The translations under genes were made by a program, and so were the position numbers. The notes beneath the pieces are model-generated. The model ran no database searches. It was not told the origin of the DNA and saw only the letters and a program-made list of their open reading frames with translations. DNA of 64,000 bases from Adiantum capillus-veneris (Eukaryota; Streptophyta; Polypodiopsida; Polypodiales; Pteridaceae): positions 42,073,537 through 42,137,536 of the forward strand of contig CM043966.1 in assembly GCA_014529385.2 (NCBI GenBank), read 5' to 3'. How positions within the stretch are numbered: the stretch's first letter is position 1; every line of letters begins with the position of its first letter. Of the stretch, positions 22,577-33,959 are shown one piece after another.

Positions 22577-24263
22577 CTACTTGGATTTAAATCTTGTTAC
22601 ATAACCTTGTACATCTATTGAGAAGTGGCTAGCTCTCTTCATTCCCACCAAGGAAGCTTTCAAACTTACTAGATTAGTTTCATACATGTGTAAGAAAAAA
22701 GAGGACAGCCGAAGTACTTGATCAACAATCTTTCCATGCAAAGTGACTACAATACCTTTACCATCATGAGAAACCAACTTTTCTTGAAGAGCGAGAACTT
22801 TCAATATTTCAAAAGCTTTGTTACAAGCAAAAAAATAAGGGTTTGAGCTTTGACGCCTGACTTGAGCTAATGCACACTTTGTATAATTACTCCAACCCAA
22901 CACTATTGATTTTGACAACCTCAAGAGAACCAAAAACCTAAAAAGAGCATAAGAAGATCACACAATGCACAAGAAACCTCAACCACTTACTAAAAAGGAC
23001 TCACCATGTTTCCAAACCCCATGTTGGCAATTTGCTTTGAACGGATATCTTTGAAGAGTGGCTTCACTTGGTGAGGCAAAGGTAGCAAAAAAGTATATTC
23101 ACAACAGATAGAGTGTTGGAAAATTTCTTGAAGACATTTATATTGTGAGCCACACAATCATAGAATCCTTTCTCCTTGACTATATTGGAAATATGGTAAA
23201 AATCAGCCTTTTGCGAAGGCACAAACAAAAGCTACAATAACAACAAAGAGTAAGCACACTAATGAGTAGGTTCAAAGCTAAAGAACCTAACTGTTGCTCT
23301 ATCAACATCGGCAGAACCATCAGCAATAATAAGTCAAGTGCCACTACTACCATCACTTTTGTCCATATTCTCCACCTTGACAATAGTGAATGCTACAGTA
23401 GGCACACCGTCTCCAAGGACCTTTTGCTCAAGAAATAGAGTAAGAACAAAGTCAAAGGAGGAAGCTTTCACAATAGATGTAGTTGCATCATCATAGAGTG
23501 CAATCTGAAATGTTCCTCCATCATGAGGGTTCTTCTCTCTCACAACATGCCCCTCAATGTGTAAACCATCATCCACCCACAAATGTGTTGACAAATTGAT
23601 CTATGTAATTTTCCGACACGACAAAAGTGATAGTATGATTTGCAACTTTGTCCACAAGATCTGCTTTCAAAAATCTATTGTAGTTCTCTTTTTGGATTTT
23701 ATATGTGCCATAGGTTGCAAGCGCCTTTCCAATAAAGACAAAATGATAATTTATAGCATCTGAGAGTTCATATATAATAAGCTCATGTGTAGATTGACTC
23801 AATGCCAACTGAGAACCAAAGGAGTCAACTATTGGTATTGACTCTTCTTTAATATGTGCTAATCAACGAACATTTCACAACAGTCAAAGGAGTGACTGTA
23901 TCAGAAGAACTAAGCGCATGACACCCTATGACACATTGTAAAAATTAACATTCCTAAAGAAAAAACATGTATATAAATATAGAGAAACACAAAACAAAGC
24001 TAACCTCTACCAATAACCATCCCTCTTGCAATACTAAGCGCCTTCTACACAGATCTTGGAGAAGTTTTCTTTAATTTGTCTTTTGGACTAAGCTTTTTAC
24101 ATGGGTGGCTTGAAGAATATAATAAACTACTCAAGGATCCAAGTTCCCCACTTTCTAAAACAACTTCAGGCAAGTTTTTTTTGCAAGGAGATGCACTTAA
24201 AGTTTCCAAGTAGTCATTGCTTGAACTTGTTGTAAAAGCATCTATGTTCAAGAGCAAATTCAA
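22577..24263 (-). pseudogene. Unidentified minus-strand coding relics upstream of the Helitron
   Basis: Several open stretches on the same strand as the Helitron (24263-24045, 23808-23569, 23594-23334, 22933-22577) look coding rather than random. They have even composition and continuous hydrophobic/charged alternation, for example GTFQIALYDDATTSIVKA and HDGKGIVVTLHGKIVDQVL. I cannot name the family. Plant Helitrons often carry a replication protein A-like gene with OB folds, and the beta-strand-like patterns here would be compatible with that, but no diagnostic residue is visible. Frames change between segments, so the gene is broken or has introns. Confidence 0.35.
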
Positions 24264-25570
24264 GACAAATTACAAGATCAACAAGACTTCTAGACAACGA
24301 AAGAGGAAGAGAAAAGAATAATGTCACCATTCTTGTTCGAATCCATAAGAACTCCAAGGAAGTACTGCGTTCACTTTGATAAAAGTGGCAGTCTATAAAG
24401 TATAGGAGATTTCACTAGAGAAACTAAAGAGGGAATACTAAACTCAGCAAGAGTAAAGCTCAAATCTGGCAAGCTTCAACAAAGAGATGCTTCTTTACAT
24501 ATCTCTAAACGCTTTGTATACTTACAACTTAAAGTGTGAACTTGATGCATAATCTTGAAAACTTCAAGCTAGATACTTTCAAAATTTCACTGAAAATATA
24601 TTATCATTAATAAAAATATTTTCATTTACTTTCATCTATCACTGCATGGTGTTTAGTGATGACTCCTATGCTACATACAAACAGAAAGAGAGAAGGCTAC
24701 TACTTTTTATTTACATTTCCTCGATTTTCAAGAGAGGAATAAAGAGCTACAAACAGAGAGAAATGAGAGAAAACTAGACCATAATCAAAGAGAGGAGAGA
24801 GGAGAAGAAGAGAGAGATGCATGGCTGTGAAAGGTTAAAGAGAGCAACAAGCAAAAGATAAATTTGGAGTAAATAAGAGAGAGAAAGCTAATCCCTTGTT
24901 AGCTTTATGAACAATGAGTACATTTACTCTAGATCCAAAAATTAAAAATATATTTGTTTTCGTTCCTAAATATTCAGTAAAAATCTTGAATCATTGCAGG
25001 CACTCTATAGAATGACAAAAACTAAAGGTAAAATCTTTTTTTTCTTTCTTGCATTTGAGATGGCCGCCACAGAAGCATCAGTCTCCAATATGACTTGTTC
25101 ACACTTGATCCACATGCTCAACCAGTCCAAAATAATCATTAAATATGATTATATCATGGACCGAAGTTGCATCATAGAATGTGGAGCTCTCCGCCTAAAA
25201 AAATTAAGCACCCCTTATGACTCATTAAGCAAAATAAAATTTCTTGAAGAGAAATTAAAGCACAAAACCTAAAACACGGACAATAGTTAGGCTTGGAGCC
25301 ATACTTAAACTCCAAAAATCATTACATGTTAATCAAACCAATCCACAGTATAACAAATTTGAACTAGACTAACATGCCAAATGGCTACAAAAGTAATCAA
25401 CCTGAGGTAATGATTTAAGATGTAACTCCGCCTACAACTCTAGGCCGTAGAAATGCACCCCGCATCCATCCATAGCTACAAAACCCTGCAAAGGACACCA
25501 AGGATTAGAAAGAGGACAACAACAAACAAATATCCAAGAAAAGAGAACTCTTCATGTTGTATCAAAATGG
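24264..25570. other. Unassigned sequence
   Basis: About 1.3 kb with no convincing gene. A purine-rich AGAGAGAA stretch lies at 24680-24900. A 92-codon open stretch on the plus strand at 24994-25272 shows no recognisable domain and may be chance. Confidence 0.4.
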
Positions 25571-26330
25571 TTGACTGGTAGAGATGAATATTTGCTTGCC
25601 AAGAGATGCGACACACATCAGTACCAGGTCAATAAAGCATGCCAAAATCTGCCAAAGACCGGTAGAAGGGATGACATAACAGAGCAGTACATCACCACAG
25701 GAGAGTTGCACGACACTGAAGATGGCCCGATCCACCGCAGATTGACAAAGAGGACGACAATGCAGCAAGACAACACCAAGGATAGGAGCATCACAATCGA
25801 TGAGCATCCAAGATCCACTACAAATTGGCAAAGGGGATGTCTAAACAGAGCAGCACAACCCCAAAGTACAGAGCAGCACATCACCAAGGCATGACCCAGA
25901 TCCATGCAGCAGGACAACACTGAGGACATGAGTAGTGCAGCCGATGAGCGTCCAAGATCCACTACAAAACAGTGAAGGGGATGACTAAATAGAGAAGCAC
26001 AACCCCAAAGTACATAGCAACACAACACCAAGGCACGACCAAGATCCACCGTAGACCAGCAAAAGACGACCAATAGACAACACCATAACCCAACCCAGCA
26101 TACCCGCCATAGACCAGCAAATGATGACCAACAAACAACACCACAACCCAACTGAGCATACCCGCAAAACAAGATAGTAGAGCACTATAGGATGGGCCAC
26201 GTCCCTCATAGATCGACGAGCAAGACAACAAAATAGAGCACTACAAGATCGCATAGAGACAGGCCACGCAAAACATCGAAACACGTCCAAGAAATGCCAT
26301 AGACTGGTGACTGGAACCACGCAACCTACA
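25571..26330. repeat. Degenerate satellite-like tandem array
   Basis: A unit of roughly 146 bases recurs. The block AAGGGGATGNCTAAANAGAG is found near 25831 and 25976, each followed by AAGCACAACCCCAAAGTACA-like sequence. A GATGAGCATCCAAGATCCACTAC-like block recurs near 25800 and 25945. Inside it a ~58-bp subunit with AGACCAGCAAA is repeated at about 26053 and 26111. Units are strongly diverged. The long minus-strand open stretch through the array looks like a by-product of the repeat, not a gene. Confidence 0.65.
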
Positions 26331-26570
26331 TGCTACCCGCCCTTCAACACAATGTGATTGGAAAAAGCTTACCTAACATAGGGCTTCATTATGCCTATAG
26401 CTAATGAGAGAATCCTCCACAGAGCCCAAGGAGTCTCCACTCCAAAAGAAAAAAAGAAGCACGCTCAGTACATTCACCACCAACCACTCTCTTATGATGT
26501 CGAGCACAATCTATGCATAAAAAGGAAAGGTGCTCCTATCAAAAATTTGTTACATCCTTGCATGGACACC

Positions 26571-26573
<3 letters not shown>

Positions 26574-26645
<72 letters not shown>
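26574..26645. repeat. (GA)36 microsatellite
   Basis: Thirty-six uninterrupted GA units. Open frames that run through it (Arg-Glu repeats) are artefacts of the repeat. Confidence 0.97.
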
Positions 26646-26648
<3 letters not shown>

Positions 26649-27113
26649 CTTGGTAGAATAGCAGCCTTCCTAAAGCAACTACATACTATTTCAAGGAGAA
26701 AGGGAGTTAGGATTTCTGCAATGAGAAATGCTTTATTTAACTAGCACTTGCTACTTTGGCTTTCACATACTCCATAAATAAAGTGTGTTGATGTTAGAGT
26801 TTGTGGACATGCCAACCTTGCAAGGGAAAGATTATGGAAAGCCAAAGATGAAGTATCTTAATATACATTGATAGAAAATTGATTAGGTTCAATGATCTAA
26901 GCTTGTAAAAACCAAAAGAGGGTGAAACTATTATGTTGGATTGAGATAGGTACACTATTGACTATTGAGGTCGTGTTTTTGAGGCTTGCAATAAAGCAAA
27001 GGGTGGTTCATTTGAGGGAAATAACAAGTGTTATTTGAGAATGTGGCGTTGGACTCATGAGATTAGGTGATTTTTGTAGAGTTATATTGCCATTACAGTT
27101 TGGATATCTAGAT
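26646..27113. other. Unassigned sequence
   Basis: About 470 bases between the microsatellite and the 247-bp duplication. No gene, repeat or element terminus is recognised. Confidence 0.5.
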
Positions 27114-27607
27114 AATGATTTCAACAACTTTTTGGAAGGATTTGCTATTGCATTTGTGCTACATAAGACATTGCATTTTGACATAGAACTTTTGAAGATT
27201 TCTTTCATATAGAGGTATCAATTGCTTGAGGGATTGTTAATCTTAAAAATTTATTCCACATAAAGAGATCAAGGCCATGCAAATCCTTAGTGGAGAAGAT
27301 ACCATCAAGGATTAATTGTCAAAATTGTATTACATATACATTTTTGTAGAGACAATTTGTAATGATTTCAACAACTTTTTGGAAGGAGTTGCTATTGCAT
27401 TTGTGCTACATAAGACATTGCATTTTGACATAGAACTTTTGAAGATTTCTTTCATATAGAGGTATCAATTTCTTGAGGGATTGTTAATCTTAAAAATTTA
27501 TTCCACATAAAGAGATCAAGGCCATGCAAATCCTTAGTGGAGAAGATACCATCAAGGATTAATTGTCAAAATTGTATTACATATACATTTTTGTAGAGAC
27601 AATTTGT
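27114..27607. repeat. 247-bp tandem duplication, two nearly identical copies
   Basis: Copy 1 is 27114-27360 and copy 2 is 27361-27607, head to tail. Comparing them by eye gives only two base differences, at GGATTTGC versus GGAGTTGC and ATTGCTTG versus ATTTCTTG. Such identity means a recent duplication or recent gene conversion. No coding region is recognised in the unit. It ends eight bases before the target duplication of the solo LTR. Confidence 0.95.
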
Positions 27608-27615
27608 AAGGCATG

Positions 27616-29195
27616 CTTCCTGTAACATTTAATGGCCTAAAAACTTGTGTATAGCGGAAATTAGCATGAACATAGTGGGCATTTCATTAGAATAGATTCC
27701 TAATGAGAATTACAAGAGTGCTTGGGTGGAGAGAGCAACAAAAAATCATAACACCTAGTTAGATAGCATTAACAATACTTTCAAAAGAGAGAGAAATTAA
27801 GCTATTGACAATAGTTGAGGACCGGATTTGCATGGAGCCGGTCCCCCCTCCAAAAGGCTTTGTATTATGGTTTCTCCCATCAAGAGAGACATTGTACAAT
27901 ACAATTCTTTGTGTTCCTTCAAGACTAGCTAGTGCAATGAAGATGAAATCTTCATGCACTAAGCAAAACACTTAGCAAACACAACATTAATTATCCCCGG
28001 TCTCAGACCCAAGACCTCACACACCTTCGAAGATGGTGAGAGCTAGCAAGGTATGAGAGTAGATTGAGAGGAAGAAGGAGTATCTTACGAGAAAGATGAA
28101 CATCTCCTCACATAATCACTCATATTAGCATAGCTTAGCTTAGTAATTATCTTGGTAGAGGAGATGAGCATGCATTGAAGCTTGGCTCTTGGTTGGATTT
28201 GCATCCACTTGCCAAGAGTGTGTTGATGTAGGCTTCTATCTCACAAGCTTGGAGTAGGTGATGAGCTCTCCATTAAAGCTTGGGAAGAGATAGTCTTCTC
28301 TTTCTTCACACATGAGATTGTGTGAGTGTGTGTGTGATAATGCCTTGCAAAAATCAGCCCCCTCTCTCTCTCTTGGGCGATCCCTCTTGCTATTTGCTCT
28401 TGCTATCTTCCCATTGTCCAGGGCTAGCCTATCACAATTAAGCAGCATAAGTGATAGCCTTATGACATGTGTCCCCCTTTCCCCTTTTGTGATAGCTTTA
28501 GGTAATTTAATAATTAAACTAAACTCTCATTGGACCCCTTTGACTCGTGGCCAATAGGAATCAGGCAAGCCATTGGGCTGCTGAATGCTCATTGGACCCC
28601 TTGGGAGACTGTCCAATAGTCATCTAGGAGACTTAATTCTCATTGGTTCTTTTATTAAGTGTTTTTAAATTAATTAAACTAGATTTACTCTAGCCTAATT
28701 CTCATTGGTCCACCTCTAAGGCCATCCAATAGGAATTGGGTACACCTTGTGGGCATCTGGCCTAGGGAGCTGACATGTGTCCCTCATTCCCTTTGTGTAA
28801 AGGGAGCTTGTGTATGTGTGTGTGTGGATTTCTCTCTCATCCCCTACATGCTAGGCTCACCCCCTCCTATGTAGGGATGTACAAAGACTTTTTTGGTCAC
28901 ACACAAAGCATCCAATTCCCCTAGGGTTTACCTTTGGACATAACCTTTGAATTTTGGAAGTCTTAATGGGCTGAACCTTAGGGTATTTTTAGCCCATTGT
29001 TGCACTTGGCTCTTTTGGAGATGCCCCCCCCCCTTTGGATCCCTATTCTCCCTCCTTAGGATCCCTACTGTGGCCGGTCTGCTAGCTTAACCAATATTCT
29101 AGATTTTTCTCCCTGGCACTTCCCCATATTAAATGATCAGTTTAACATGAGAAAATCATTTAGTAGAATTAGATATTGATTATTATGAAACTTCC
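27616..29195. other. Target site duplication CTTCC flanking the solo LTR
   Basis: CTTCC at 27616-27620 and CTTCC at 29191-29195 immediately flank the LTR termini. A 5-bp duplication is the normal footprint of Ty3-type integrase. Confidence 0.92.
27621..29190 (-). mobile_element. Solo LTR of the element A family
   Basis: This 1570-bp unit is the reverse complement of the element A 3' LTR from end to end, including the AGGACCGGATTTGCATGGAG and CCAATAGGAATT-type blocks. There is no internal region on either side. It is flanked by a perfect 5-bp direct repeat, which shows a complete insertion that later lost its interior by recombination between its two LTRs. The terminal TGACA of the LTR has become TGAAA at 29186-29190. 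A short (CT)6 next to C5 sits at 28358-28373. Confidence 0.93.
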
Positions 29196-29208
29196 AATTA
29201 CAGTTTCC

Positions 29209-29214
<6 letters not shown>

Positions 29215-29296
<82 letters not shown>
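29215..29296. repeat. (TG)18(AG)23 compound microsatellite
   Basis: Eighteen TG units at 29215-29250 run directly into 23 AG units at 29251-29296, 20 bases beyond the solo LTR target duplication. Confidence 0.95.
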
Positions 29297-29299
<3 letters not shown>

Positions 29300-29515
29300 G
29301 AGAGGTTTTAATATCATAGCAGCACACTAAGAGATCTCAAATTTCTAACTTGAGAAGTATTTAATTTAAGAGATGTTTTTTAAGAGGGAGTTTTGATATT
29401 CAATCCACCACAGTCAGTCGTTATCATAATTTTCCCTTTTTATTCACTAAGAGAGATCTCAAAGATCTACTCAACAAGTCTCCACCTCCAAACTCTGTGT
29501 GCCTGTGTGTGTGTG

Positions 29516-29650
<135 letters not shown>

Positions 29651-29737
29651 GAAGAAGAAGAGAATTTTTATTGATGAGAATAGATATGAAAGATCTACGT
29701 GACAAATCTTGATCTCAAGAACTAATGTATGTGTGTG

Positions 29738-30416
29738 TGTAATGGAAAAGGCCTCTGAACTTTGAGAATAACGGAATTAAGAGAATTAGATTGAGCATTT
29801 TTCTGAGATTACTTTGATAACATAGACGGTGAAATTAACTGATGGTAGCAACATAAACACAGTACTTTATTAACTTGGCATGAACAATACTTTTGCAAGA
29901 GAGAGTATTAGAGAACATGACAAAAGTTGAGGATCGGATTTTCTTGGAGCCGGTTCCCCCTCCAAAAGGCGTTTGTATTATGGATTCTCCCATCAAGAGA
30001 GACTTGATACAATACAATCTTTGTGTTTCTTGTGACCTAGGTTATGCAATGAAGATGGAACTATTCATGCATCACAAGCATAATATAAAATTTCAGAAAG
30101 CATTAACTATCCCAAGGCCTCAAACACCTTCGAAGGGGGAGAGAGATAGCAGGAAATGAGGGTAGGGAAGATGAAGAAGAATCATTCATAGGAGAAATAA
30201 ATAGTTCCTCACTTATCATCACCCTTTTTGCTTAGCATAGCATAATAGCGTAGCAATGAAAATGAAGAAGGTGGCAAGATTAATCATTGAAGCATGGATC
30301 TTAGTTGGATTTGCATTCCATAGCCAAGAGTGTTGGTGTAGGCTCTCCACTTCTCAACAAGCTTGGAGAAGGAGATGGAGCTCTTGCACTTTGCACTCCA
30401 CACAATGAGAGAATGT

Positions 30417-30447
<31 letters not shown>

Positions 30448-30459
30448 GGAAGGAGCATA

Positions 30460-30545
<86 letters not shown>

Positions 30546-31227
30546 TTATTTGATTATATCATTTGGACATGTGTCCTCTTTTTCCTCTTTAAGAGAAAGA
30601 ACTTAATTATTTATTTTTATGCATCTAAATTCTCATTGGACTCCTTTAAAGCCTATCCAATAGGATTCAAGCACATCATGAGGGCCACATGTGGAGGATT
30701 TTGACATGTGTATTTTATGCTTCTTAAGTCATTTGATTTGAATTGAGCACTTCAAGCACTTAGTCAATCAAGCATGGAAACCGTTTATGCCTCTTGAGAG
30801 TTTATCTTTGAATTGAACACTACAAGAATTTTAGTCATTTAAGAATTAAAAATCACCTCAAGATTTGGCAAGGTTCCCACAAACACTTTAAGCACTTTAG
30901 TTAGCAAGGTGACAAGCACCTCATGCTTGGGTAGGGTTCCCACCTCAAGGTCAGCCTTAGCTTGCTTAAGGTCAAAGGATTTTTTAACACTAACTTTTGA
31001 AGTTCTTTAATGAAGCTAACCCTAAGGTCTTTAAGCTCCATTAGGTAGAGTTCCTCTTTAACATACCATCTCTCATTTGGACCCCTTTAACCTTGGTCCC
31101 GTGTTGAGACAGATCCATAAACACATGTCTATATTCTAACCCGTGTTCCCAATTTTTCTCCCGCATTAAATGATCATTTTAATAGAATAAAATCATTTGG
31201 ATTGGTTAGATGTTAGATTTTATGACA
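29738..31227 (-). repeat. Diverged LTR related to element A, 3' LTR on the minus strand
   Basis: It begins TGTAATGG and ends TATGACA on the plus strand, that is TGTCATAAAATC...on the minus strand, matching the start of the element A LTR. The block AGGATCGGATTTTCTTGGAG at about 29930 matches the AGGACCGGATTTGCATGGAG block of the solo LTR. Directly outside 31227 the purine tract (minus strand CAAGAGAGAGGTAA) is present, so this is a 3' LTR. Its overall similarity to the element A LTR is lower, so it is a sister subfamily. It holds a large microsatellite block at 30414-30542. Confidence 0.82.
30414..30542. repeat. Microsatellite block (TG)n-G19 ... C9-(TC)37 inside the LTR
   Basis: TG units at 30414-30430, 19 G at 30431-30449, a short AAGGAGCATA link, 9 C at 30460-30468 and (TC)37 at 30469-30542. 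The C-(TC) junction lies where the element A LTR has (GA)7-G7 and the solo LTR has C5-(CT)6, so it is the same repeat expanded about six-fold. Confidence 0.9.
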
Positions 31228-31620
31228 TTACCTCTCTCTTGAAATCATAGTCGTCCTCAACTATGATGTAGAAGAGATAAAGTCTTAGTCATTAGTCTAC
31301 ATTTCTTAGCGGGTAGAGGATCCCTTTTCACCCTGGACCATCATTCTAGTATGGATGAGTAGTCTATTTGGTGCTTGGGAGATGTGGCTGTCGCAAGCAT
31401 GTATGCTCTTTAGTCCATATCATACTCCCAAAGTAGAGTGACAAATTCTACTTGGTGTTTGAGTGATGTCGTCATCACAAACATGATTCTAAGCATGCAT
31501 ACTATTTAAACTTGTGTAAAAAAGAGGATTAGTCTCAGAAGACAAAAACATTGTTTATTTAGAAAGCATTTACATTTGCTTACTCTAGTGCCACATTTTA
31601 AGCATTGACAAGGTTCATAT
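31228..31620 (-). other. 3' end of an element A-like internal region
   Basis: On the minus strand this matches the 5150-5552 region of element A. Shared blocks include the purine tract, CCTCTACCCGCTA, CTACTATGGACGA-like sequence and AACCTTGTCAATGCTTA near 31605-31617. It is the untranslated sequence between the pol end and the LTR. It is followed upstream by sequence unlike element A pol. Confidence 0.75.
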
Positions 31621-33959
31621 CCGCTAGTTTAATGATTATTGAGTGGTCCATTGAAAGGGTTTTTAGGGTATCGTTGACAAATTTAGGGAATTTGGAGCGG
31701 AAGCTATTGTAGTATGAAGGTGTATATTTGACATTGAGGAGGTTTAGAGAGGTGATACTTTCAAGTGTAGGGTCTAAGGTGGGAGGTATCCAAGAGGGGT
31801 TTGGGGTTTTGAAAGAGGAGTGAGTGTTAGATGTAGAATCTTGAAAGAACAATTGAGTTGTAAACCTCTAGTTAAGGAGTCACATTTTTTGATGATGAAT
31901 TTGGGAGTGGGGTTTGGGGGAGGGGGAATGTATTTAAGCACAAGATCCAAACATTTCTTTTTGTTTTGCGAGAGAGGGACGGGTGGTGAAATTGTAGACA
32001 AGATTGGTACATTGGTTATTCAAAATGGTATGAGAGGGAAGCTTACTAGAAATTAAGAGTTCATAGACATGGGGGCTTGTGAGTGGAAGCCAAAAGTTAT
32101 GCCTTTTGCTTCCTCCAAAAGAGGGTGGGATAGATGGTGGATTGTAGAAGGGGGACACTTCATTGAAAGAGGGTGGGGTGGAAGGGGGAGTATAGAGAGG
32201 AGGACTCGTGCAAAGATATGGGAGGAGGGGGGGTTGCTAAAAAGCAAGTATAGCCAAGAGTTTGGACAAGTTTTCCCTAATCCCTCCTCGCTCTTTCATT
32301 TCCCAAATCCTTGCCTTTATGTTTGTGGTTGTAGTAGATGTTGTTGTTGTGGTTTTTGTCCCAATTGACATCATTAGATTGTCTTCGTTATCGTAGTCAT
32401 TGTTGTTTTTGTTGCGATTGAAATTGTGATGGAGTTTGTTGTTGATGTTGCGGTGTTGGTTGGTGTCATCGTTTTTGATGTGATGATTGCAATTGTTGTG
32501 GTTGTTGTGTTGGAGAGGTTTGGTTAGCTTGTTGTAGGGAAACGGTTTTTAAGTGGAGGAAAAATGGATGTTGGGTGTGAAGAGGTTGTGAATGAAGTTG
32601 AAAAGGTATTTAGGGGCTAGAGTAGGTTTCTTAGCTGAGGAATACAAAATGGGTTTTTTGGAGGGAGGGGAATTGGGAGGGGAGAGAGGTTGTTCATGTA
32701 TTTTAAAGAGGAATTTGGAAAAATTATTCACAGTTTTGTTGGGGGAAGAGAGAGGGTGTGGAGGGTGGGAGGATGCAAAGAGAGAAGCTTTAGGGGGGAC
32801 AAAAGGGACCTTTGGTGGGTGGAAGGTGCTTTTGTGATTTGACGAGGTGAGGGTTGGACATGCTTGCAGTGGTGATAGGTATTTTCGGAAGAGGGAGAGT
32901 TTTTAAATGTTTTTGGACTTCTAGTTCTATGAGCTCCTTGATGATTTGTTCCTTAGGGAGGTGGTGCACTGTGTCTTTCATGGTAGAGATGTTGCACTTC
33001 CTAGTTTTTTTATCTTTCTCTTCTTTGGTAGAGGCCAAATGAGAGTTTACAATAAGGGATTGTAGTTGGGAGAGGAATAGTTGGAGCGACATGTTTTTCC
33101 ATTCCTCTAAGTATAGGAGCCAATCACAAGAGGCAATAAGGGGTAAGGGAATATAAACGAGTTTGTTGACGAGGTTGGTGAGACGGATTTCTACCTTAAT
33201 GTGGTTCTTATCCACTATGTTTTGGAGGTTTTGAACAAGGAGCTTTTTGGCTTGGATGAGGGATAAGGTACAATCTAATTGATATTGGATTGTAAGAGTG
33301 CTGACATTTGTGTTAAGAAGGTCTTGAGCTTGGGTTTCTTCTAGTTGTAGCTGAGGGGGTTTCATGTTAAGGCTATTTGGATTGGCATTGTTATTCTGTA
33401 GTTCCACTAGGTGTGAGGTGAAAGAAGTGGCTTTCGATAGCTTCTTGTGTAACTTGGTAAATTCGACAAGGGAGAGATGAATGATTTCTTCCAACTCCTT
33501 GGGTTTCTTAATGGCATGAGGCAAGGATTTTGGGATGAAGGGGATGTGAAGTTCTTTAGGTGATAGTGGATGGTAGAGGGGGGGTTTGAGGTATTGGTTG
33601 ACGAGGGTTCAGGTTTTGATAGTGGAGAAGGAAATGTGAAGGTTGGATTGGGTATTCCTTTGAGGGTTAGAGTTTTGGGGGGAGGGCTCCATGTAGAGGT
33701 TTGGGTCTCGACAAAGGGGTGAGTTCTCCACCCTTAGTTTGACTTGGTGAGGGTTGGGGGAGAAGTCGAAGGACTCGTCAGAGAGGTGCTTGAGTTCGTC
33801 ATTGATATCTTTGTAAGGGTCAAGTGTAAGGTGGTCTAGAGATAGTGCATTATCCAAGATGATCTTGATTTTGTTGGGTGGGCCAATGACCGGGGGGCCA
33901 ACCACCGAGGAAAAGAAATTGTCGAGGTTGAGTGTGATATTGAGTGTGAGAGAATCCAT
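31598..33959 (-). pseudogene. Unidentified ORF beside the LTR, degenerate
   Basis: I do not recognise this protein. On the minus strand one frame runs from an ATG at about 33959 (MDSLTLNITLNLDNFF) to 32790 with a single stop near 33609, about 390 codons. It is rich in Pro, Leu, Asn and Gln. The central part (about 33500-32850) has leucine/lysine periodicity compatible with a coiled coil (LVEFTKLHKKLSKATSF). After a frameshift the text continues Pro/Gln/Ser-rich to about 31600 with further stops. Its last codons (ADMNLVNA) overlap the sequence that also ends element A pol (NLVNA in related elements). It therefore occupies the pol position of an LTR element without showing RT or integrase motifs. 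It could be the ORF of a non-autonomous element. Confidence 0.45.

Noticed and set aside
25618-26172. 184-codon minus-strand open frame, Cys/Leu/Val-rich
   Set aside because: It lies wholly in the degenerate tandem array and repeats with the array unit; no domain is seen.
30305-30704. Three overlapping plus-strand open frames
   Set aside because: Artefacts of the (TC)37 and G19 tracts inside an LTR.
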